Shown piece by piece: positions 32,421-36,662 of a DNA stretch of 36,662 bases. Each line of letters begins with the position of its first letter. Position 1 is the first letter of the stretch. A program made the translations under genes and the position numbers. Below the pieces are notes generated by a model. The model ran no database searches, was not told where the DNA came from, and saw only the letters and a program-made list of their open reading frames with translations. This DNA comes from a bacterium (GTDB taxonomy: Bacteria > Elusimicrobiota > Elusimicrobia > UBA1565 > UBA9628), in NCBI GenBank assembly GCA_021782205.1, contig JAJXVH010000019.1, forward strand, positions 1-36,662, in the 5' to 3' direction.

Positions 32421-34037
32421 ATGGCGGACATCCGCGCGGAGGTCGCCCGTCGGCGCACCTTCGCGATCATCTCTCACCCCGACGCGGGCAAGACCACGCT
32501 GACCGAAAAGCTCCTGCTTTACGGCGGCGCGATCCAGCTCGCCGGCTCCGTCACCGCGCGCAAGAACCAGAGTTCCTCGGCCTCCGACTGGATGGAGCTG
32601 GAGCGCAAGCGCGGAATTTCCGTCAGCTCCACGGTCCTGCAGTTCGACTACGAGAACTACCGGATCAACCTGCTGGACACGCCCGGCCACAAGGACTTCT
32701 CCGAGGACACCTACCGCGTGCTCACCGCCGTGGACGCGGCGGTCATGGTCATCGACGCGGGCAAGGGCATCGAGAGCCAGACGCGCAAGCTCTTCGAGGT
32801 CTGCCGCCTGCGCGGCATCCCGATTCTGACGTTCATGAACAAGCTGGACCGCCCCACGCGCGACCTGCTGGAGCTCATGGACGACATCGAGAGCACGCTG
32901 CAGATCCACGCCTACCCCATCAACTGGCCCATGGGCACCGGCGAGCGCTTCAAGGGCGTCTACGACCGGATGTCGAAAGAGGCGCACCTGTTCGAGCGCA
33001 CCGCGCGCGGCGCCTACCGCGCGCCGGTGCAGGTCGCCGGCATCGGAGACCCGGCGGTCAAGGACGCGATCGACGCGGACTCGTATCACCATTTCGTCGA
33101 ACAGCTGGACCTGCTGGCGCACGCGGGCCCGGCGTTCGACCGCGCCGACGCCGCGAAAGGCGGCACCACCCCGGTGTTCTTCGGCTCCGCGGTCAACAAC
33201 TTCGGAGTCGAGCTCCTGCTCAAGGCCCTGCTCGAGCACGCGCCCGCGCCCGCGCCGCGCGCGACGAAAGCGGGCGCCGTGATCGCGCCGGACGACGAGA
33301 AATTCTCCGCGTTCGTCTTCAAGATCCAAGGCAACATGGACCCCAAGCACCGCGACCGCGTGTCCTTCATACGCGTGGTCTCCGGCCGTTTCTCGCGCGA
33401 CCTGCCCGTGGTGCACGCGCGCACCGGCAAGACCTACCGCCTGGCCAACGCGCACAAGATCTTCGGCCGCGACCGCGAGATCGTGGAGGAGGCCTACGCG
33501 GGAGACGTCGTGGGCCTGGTCGGCTACTCCGACTTCGGCATCGGCGACACGTTGGCGCAGGACCCATCGGTCGCCTTCGACGAGATTCCCACCTTCTCGC
33601 CGGAATGCTTCGCCCAGCTCTACAACCCGAACCCGTCGAAGTACAAGCCGTTCGCCAAAGGCCTGGAGCAGATGATCCGAGAGGGCGTGGTGCGCTCTCT
33701 GCGCCTAAAAGAGATGGGCGACTCCAAGTCCACCCTGCTCGCCGCCGTCGGTCCGCTGCAGTTCGAGGTCGCGCAGTTCCGCATGCAGTCCGAGTATGGA
33801 GTGGAATCCAAGCTTGAGCCCACGTCCTGGACGCTGGCGCGCTGGATCGGCCCGAAGACTCCGGCGGGCGCGGTGGAGGCCGTGGGCCTGCCCGTCAAAT
33901 GCGCCCGCGCGCAGGACGAGGACGGCCGGGAAATGATCCTGTTTCCCACCGAGTGGTCGCTCCAATACCTGGCCGAGCGCCACCCGGAGATCGAACTCCT
34001 GCGCCTGCCGCCGAAAGCCTCCTCCGCGAAAGCCTGA
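32421..34037 (+). CDS. prfC: Peptide chain release factor 3
   Basis: Protein of 538 residues, the normal length. This GTPase removes RF1 or RF2 from the ribosome after termination. G-domain motifs: P-loop SHPDAGKTT (18-26), the switch region with RGISVSST (64-71), DTPGH (86-90) and NKLD (140-143), with the RF3-typical QSSSASDWMELERKRGIS region (50-67). The later domains show the RF3 form RDLPVVHARTGK and FFPTEWSLQYLAERHPEIEL-like ending (here LFPTEWSLQYLAERHPE). EF-G is excluded by the short length and absence of its domain IV. The gene stands alone, with its own -10 box and a convergent glpK 19 nt after the stop. Confidence 0.97.
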   Translation: MADIRAEVARRRTFAIISHPDAGKTTLTEKLLLYGGAIQLAGSVTARKNQSSSASDWMELERKRGISVSSTVLQFDYENYRINLLDTPGHKDFSEDTYRVLTAVDAAVMVIDAGKGIESQTRKLFEVCRLRGIPILTFMNKLDRPTRDLLELMDDIESTLQIHAYPINWPMGTGERFKGVYDRMSKEAHLFERTARGAYRAPVQVAGIGDPAVKDAIDADSYHHFVEQLDLLAHAGPAFDRADAAKGGTTPVFFGSAVNNFGVELLLKALLEHAPAPAPRATKAGAVIAPDDEKFSAFVFKIQGNMDPKHRDRVSFIRVVSGRFSRDLPVVHARTGKTYRLANAHKIFGRDREIVEEAYAGDVVGLVGYSDFGIGDTLAQDPSVAFDEIPTFSPECFAQLYNPNPSKYKPFAKGLEQMIREGVVRSLRLKEMGDSKSTLLAAVGPLQFEVAQFRMQSEYGVESKLEPTSWTLARWIGPKTPAGAVEAVGLPVKCARAQDEDGREMILFPTEWSLQYLAERHPEIELLRLPPKASSAKA

Positions 34038-34056
34038 CGCACGCGGTCTGCGGCCT

Positions 34057-35571
34057 TCAGTCCGCGCCGACGGCCCCGGTCCAGTCCAGAGAGCGCGCCA
34101 CCGCCGCGTTCCAGCCGCGCAGAAGCTCCGCGCGGCGCGCGGCCTTCATCCGCGGCGTCCAGGAACGGAACGTCGACCGGCGCGCGCGCAACTGCGCGAC
34201 GCCGGAGTAGTAGCCGACGGCCAGGCCCGCCGCGCACGCCGCGCCGAGCGCGGTGGTTTCCAGCGCGGCCGGACGCGCGACGGCGCGGTTGAGCACGTCG
34301 GCCTGGAACTGCATCAGCAGTTCATTGGCGGCCATGCCGCCGTCGACTCGCAGAGCCTTCAGCCGCCGACCGGAGTCCTTCTCCATCGCGGCGGCGACGT
34401 CGCGCGTCTGGAAGGCGACGGCCTCCAGCGCCGCGCGCGCGACGTGGCCCGCGCGCGCGTAGCGGGTGAGCCCTCCCACCAAGCCGCGCGCGCCTGCGTT
34501 CCAATGCGGGGCATACAGCCCGGAGAACGCGGGCACGAAGTAGACGCCGCCGTTGTCGGGCACGGTTTTCGCCAGCGTCTCCACTTCGGCGCTGGTCCGG
34601 ATCAGCCCCAGGTTGTCGCGCAGCCACTGCACCAGCGCGCCGCCGACGGCCACGCTGCCTTCAAGCGCGTACTGCGCCGGAGCCCGGCCCAAGCGCGCCG
34701 CGACCGTCGTCAACAAGCCGTGCCGCGAGAACACCGGCGTCGTCCCGGTGTTCATCAGAAGGAAGCAGCCGGTGCCGTAGGTGCTCTTGGCCTCGCCGGG
34801 GCTAAAGCAGGCCTGGCCGAACAGGGCGGCCTGCTGGTCGCCGAGGATGCCGGCGATGGGAACGCCGCGCAGCGCAGCGAAGTCCGCGCGGCCATAGACC
34901 TCGCTGCTGGAGTGGATCTGCGGGAGCATGCGCGCCGGAATCTGGAAAAGGTCCAGAAGCTCGCTCTCCCAGGCCAGCGAGCGCAGACCCATCAGCTGGG
35001 TGCGGCTGGCGTTGGTGACGTCGGTGACGTGCACGCCGCCGCGCGGGCCGCCGGTCAGGTTCCAGAGCAGATACGAATCCACGGTGCCGAACAGCGCGTC
35101 GCCCGCGCGCGCCTTGGCGCGCAGTCCCGGCACGTTCCTGAGAAGCCACTGGAGCTTCAGCGCGCTGAAATACGTGGACGGCGGCAGGCCGGTCCGCCGC
35201 CGCAGGCGCGCGCCATGACCGGCGCGTTCCAGCGCGGCGGCCTCGGCCTCCACGCGCATGTCCTGCCAGACCAGCGCGGGCGCCAGCGCCCGCCCGGTGC
35301 GCCGATCCCAGACGACCGCCGTCTCACGCTGGTTGGTCAGGCCCACGGCGGCCAGGTCGCCTGCGCGCAGTCCGCCGCGCTTCAAAGCCGCCGCGATGAC
35401 CGCGCGCGTGTTGCGCAGGATTTCCGCCGCGTCATGCTCCACCCACCCCGGACGGGGAAAAATCTGCGCGTGCTCCTTCTGCGCGGACGCCACGGCGCGC
35501 CCCGCGCGGTCGAAGACGATGAAGCGGGTGCTGGTGGTGCCCTGATCGATCGCGCCCAGGTAGCGGGACAT
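34057..35571 (-). CDS. glpK: Glycerol kinase (FGGY family)
   Basis: Protein of 504 residues, the usual length, phosphorylating glycerol to sn-glycerol 3-phosphate. Marks: [17 protein letters not shown] (5-21) for ATP phosphates, [10 protein letters not shown] (42-51), [15 protein letters not shown] (with the glycerol-binding Arg-Glu pair), [27 protein letters not shown] with the catalytic Asp, [12 protein letters not shown], and the late ADP-site stretch [18 protein letters not shown]. No glycerol facilitator or GlpD is in the window. The ATG at 35571 lies only 7 nt after the autotransporter stop, without a clear ribosome site, so it may depend on a transcript that comes through the autotransporter gene. 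Other FGGY sugar kinases are unlikely given these motifs. Confidence 0.96.
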   Translation of the reverse strand: MSRYLGAIDQGTTSTRFIVFDRAGRAVASAQKEHAQIFPRPGWVEHDAAEILRNTRAVIAAALKRGGLRAGDLAAVGLTNQRETAVVWDRRTGRALAPALVWQDMRVEAEAAALERAGHGARLRRRTGLPPSTYFSALKLQWLLRNVPGLRAKARAGDALFGTVDSYLLWNLTGGPRGGVHVTDVTNASRTQLMGLRSLAWESELLDLFQIPARMLPQIHSSSEVYGRADFAALRGVPIAGILGDQQAALFGQACFSPGEAKSTYGTGCFLLMNTGTTPVFSRHGLLTTVAARLGRAPAQYALEGSVAVGGALVQWLRDNLGLIRTSAEVETLAKTVPDNGGVYFVPAFSGLYAPHWNAGARGLVGGLTRYARAGHVARAALEAVAFQTRDVAAAMEKDSGRRLKALRVDGGMAANELLMQFQADVLNRAVARPAALETTALGAACAAGLAVGYYSGVAQLRARRSTFRSWTPRMKAARRAELLRGWNAAVARSLDWTGAVGAD

Positions 35572-35578
35572 GGCGCGT

Positions 35579-36403
35579 TTAGAACATCACGCGCAAAGTC
35601 GCGTTGAACACGTTCTCCATGAAGCCCGGCCGCACGTCGGCGGTGTAGTCCAGGTTCAGGTTCTTGTCTTGGTCCAGGTTGACCACCACGCCCACGCCGG
35701 CCAAGGCTCCGTCGCGCGGCAGGTCGGCGGTCTGCACGGTGAACACGCTGCCCGCGCCCGAAGCCAATTGGGCGTCGATGGGCCGGCTCTGGCTCATGAA
35801 CTCGTGCACCCAGCCCAGGCTCAGATGGGATTCCAGGCCCAGGCCCTCGGAGACGGTCTTGAAGGATTCACGCAGGCCCAGGCTTGAGCGCAGGGATTGG
35901 TCGGACTGGTTGCCCACGTTCAGGTTCCTGGCGCCGGCTCCGCTTTCGTTAAAGGAGTGAATGGCCAGCCGGTCGTTGTTGAGGCCCGCGAACGGCGAGA
36001 GCACGCCCCAGTTCGTCGTGGTCACGTCGTAGCTGACGTCGCCGTTGCCGTTGAATTCGCGCCCCGTCGGGCTGCCCACGGCCGACGCGGAAGTTCCGTT
36101 GACGAGGATGCCGCGGCTGGTGGTGAAGAAATCGAGCGCCCCTCCCGCGTAGAGGTCCGCGCGCCAAGGCCCGCGGCGCCCGGTCGCGTAGACTCCGGCG
36201 CGGGCGCTGTCGTCGTCGATAAAGCTGGAGGCGTCTGTGTAGACGTTGGCATGACCGTGCAAGTAACCGGCGCTCAAGCCCACGGCCAAGCCGTCGGCGA
36301 TTTTATAGTCGCCGCCCAACACCACGCCGCCGTTCATGTAGTCGTAGCCCGGCTGTGCGCCCGCCGCGCCGTTCATGCTGGACAGGTGACCCGTCGTGCC
36401 CAA
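35579..36403 (-). CDS. Autotransporter beta-barrel domain, downstream part after an in-frame TAG
   Basis: 274 codons from a TTG at 36403, ending in a terminal Phe (ATLRVMF), the usual outer-membrane barrel end. The opening [10 protein letters not shown] and [16 protein letters not shown] match the first strands of autotransporter barrels, followed by [43 protein letters not shown] and [10 protein letters not shown], then a late strand pair. The barrel would be embedded in the outer membrane and export the part encoded upstream. The frame is continuous with the preceding piece (36407-36662) except for a TAG at 36409-36407. TTG at 36403 is a formal start only: there is no signal peptide, so this piece alone could not reach the outer membrane. 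It is either a decayed gene, a readthrough product or a sequence error. Confidence 0.7.
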   Translation of the reverse strand: MGTTGHLSSMNGAAGAQPGYDYMNGGVVLGGDYKIADGLAVGLSAGYLHGHANVYTDASSFIDDDSARAGVYATGRRGPWRADLYAGGALDFFTTSRGILVNGTSASAVGSPTGREFNGNGDVSYDVTTTNWGVLSPFAGLNNDRLAIHSFNESGAGARNLNVGNQSDQSLRSSLGLRESFKTVSEGLGLESHLSLGWVHEFMSQSRPIDAQLASGAGSVFTVQTADLPRDGALAGVGVVVNLDQDKNLNLDYTADVRPGFMENVFNATLRVMF

Positions 36404-36406
36404 GCC

Positions 36407-36662
36407 CTAGACGAAGAATCCCCACGGCTCGTCGGCGGCGCTGGCCGGCTCCAGGCGCAGGCTGAACGGGTCCGCGTCGCCCACGCCGCCCTCCGCGACC
36501 AGCGAGCCGGGCACCCCCGAAGCCCCGTTGACCGAGCCCAGCGAGACGCCGCCGGTGTCCGCGCCGCTGTCGAGCGCCGTCATGCGCCGCCCCAGCGCCT
36601 CGGCCTCCACGCTTGAGCCCGCCAGGCCCAGCGACGTCATCGGCGCCAGCGCGATGGGTCCG
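36407..36662 (-). pseudogene. Upstream part of the same autotransporter, ending at an in-frame TAG (runs off the window)
   Basis: The minus-strand frame is open from the window edge and shows a passenger/linker region (SVEAEALGRRMTALDSG, then Gly/Ser-rich), then DEPWGFFV, directly before TAG (36409-36407), Gly-Leu-Gly and the barrel. In autotransporter barrels this spot usually reads W-x-x-x-x-Q-G-x-G, so the amber codon sits where CAG (Gln) is expected, a single C-to-T change. UAG appears to be a normal stop elsewhere here (nfo, the membrane protein at 31727), so general recoding is unlikely. The gene's start and signal peptide lie outside the window. Confidence 0.6.

Noticed and set aside
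36407-36409. General recoding of UAG as an amino acid in this organism
   Set aside because: nfo and the membrane protein at 31727 both end in TAG at natural protein ends, so UAG appears to be a true stop.

Overview
The window is GC-rich (roughly 70% by eye) and gene-dense, with about 29 protein genes, no RNA genes and no mobile elements that I can see. A TolC/membrane-fusion/RND tripartite pump, an AsmA-like envelope protein and an autotransporter barrel point to a bacterium with an outer membrane. The very Ala/Pro-rich secreted protein and the carbohydrate-binding exported proteins remind me of Elusimicrobiota, but that placement is a guess from style (about 0.4). The core genes (prfC, purB, pyrE, hemH, glpK, glutamate dehydrogenase, nfo) indicate chromosome, not plasmid or phage.

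Layout. 1-1209 (+): 3' half of an HrpB-type helicase. 1163-2647 (-): exported GH1 protein that looks like plant SFR2. 2703-3545 (+): orphan adenine methyltransferase with visibly lower GC. 6395-3542 (-): coupled operon VanX-like dipeptidase, aldehyde dehydrogenase, endonuclease IV. 6897-6436 (-): unknown helical protein with its own AT-rich promoter and terminator. 9202-7167 (-): glutamate dehydrogenase coupled to a TPR protein. 18708-9270 (-): possible small exported protein, tolC-like gene, membrane-fusion protein, RND pump, histidine kinase, WG-repeat protein. 18822-20968 (+): membrane-anchored CBM48 protein coupled to an exported GH57-like protein with a glucodextranase-type C-terminal module. 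24410-20976 (-): Ala/Pro-rich exported protein and a large sensor kinase. 28635-24445 (-): AsmA-like, pyrE, purB. 28717-29790 (+): ferrochelatase. 31640-29805 (-): CoA-transferase/GNAT fusion. 31727-32356 (+): small membrane protein. 32421-34037 (+): prfC. 36662-34057 (-): autotransporter split by an in-frame TAG, then glpK.

How the genes work together. Many neighbours overlap by 1-4 nt (ATGA, GTGA, TAATG), so translational coupling appears common. Genes that begin a transcript usually lack a Shine-Dalgarno sequence and instead carry a TAGAAT-like -10 box only 6-10 nt before the start codon, which suggests widespread leaderless or near-leaderless mRNAs. Genes inside operons often do have GGAG-type ribosome sites.

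Most notable: the SFR2-like GH1 protein, the CBM48/GH57-like pair whose GH57-like part appears to have lost catalytic residues, the histidine kinase/WG-repeat pair behind the RND pump, the leaderless promoter pattern, and the amber-interrupted autotransporter. Neither histidine kinase has a response regulator inside the window.
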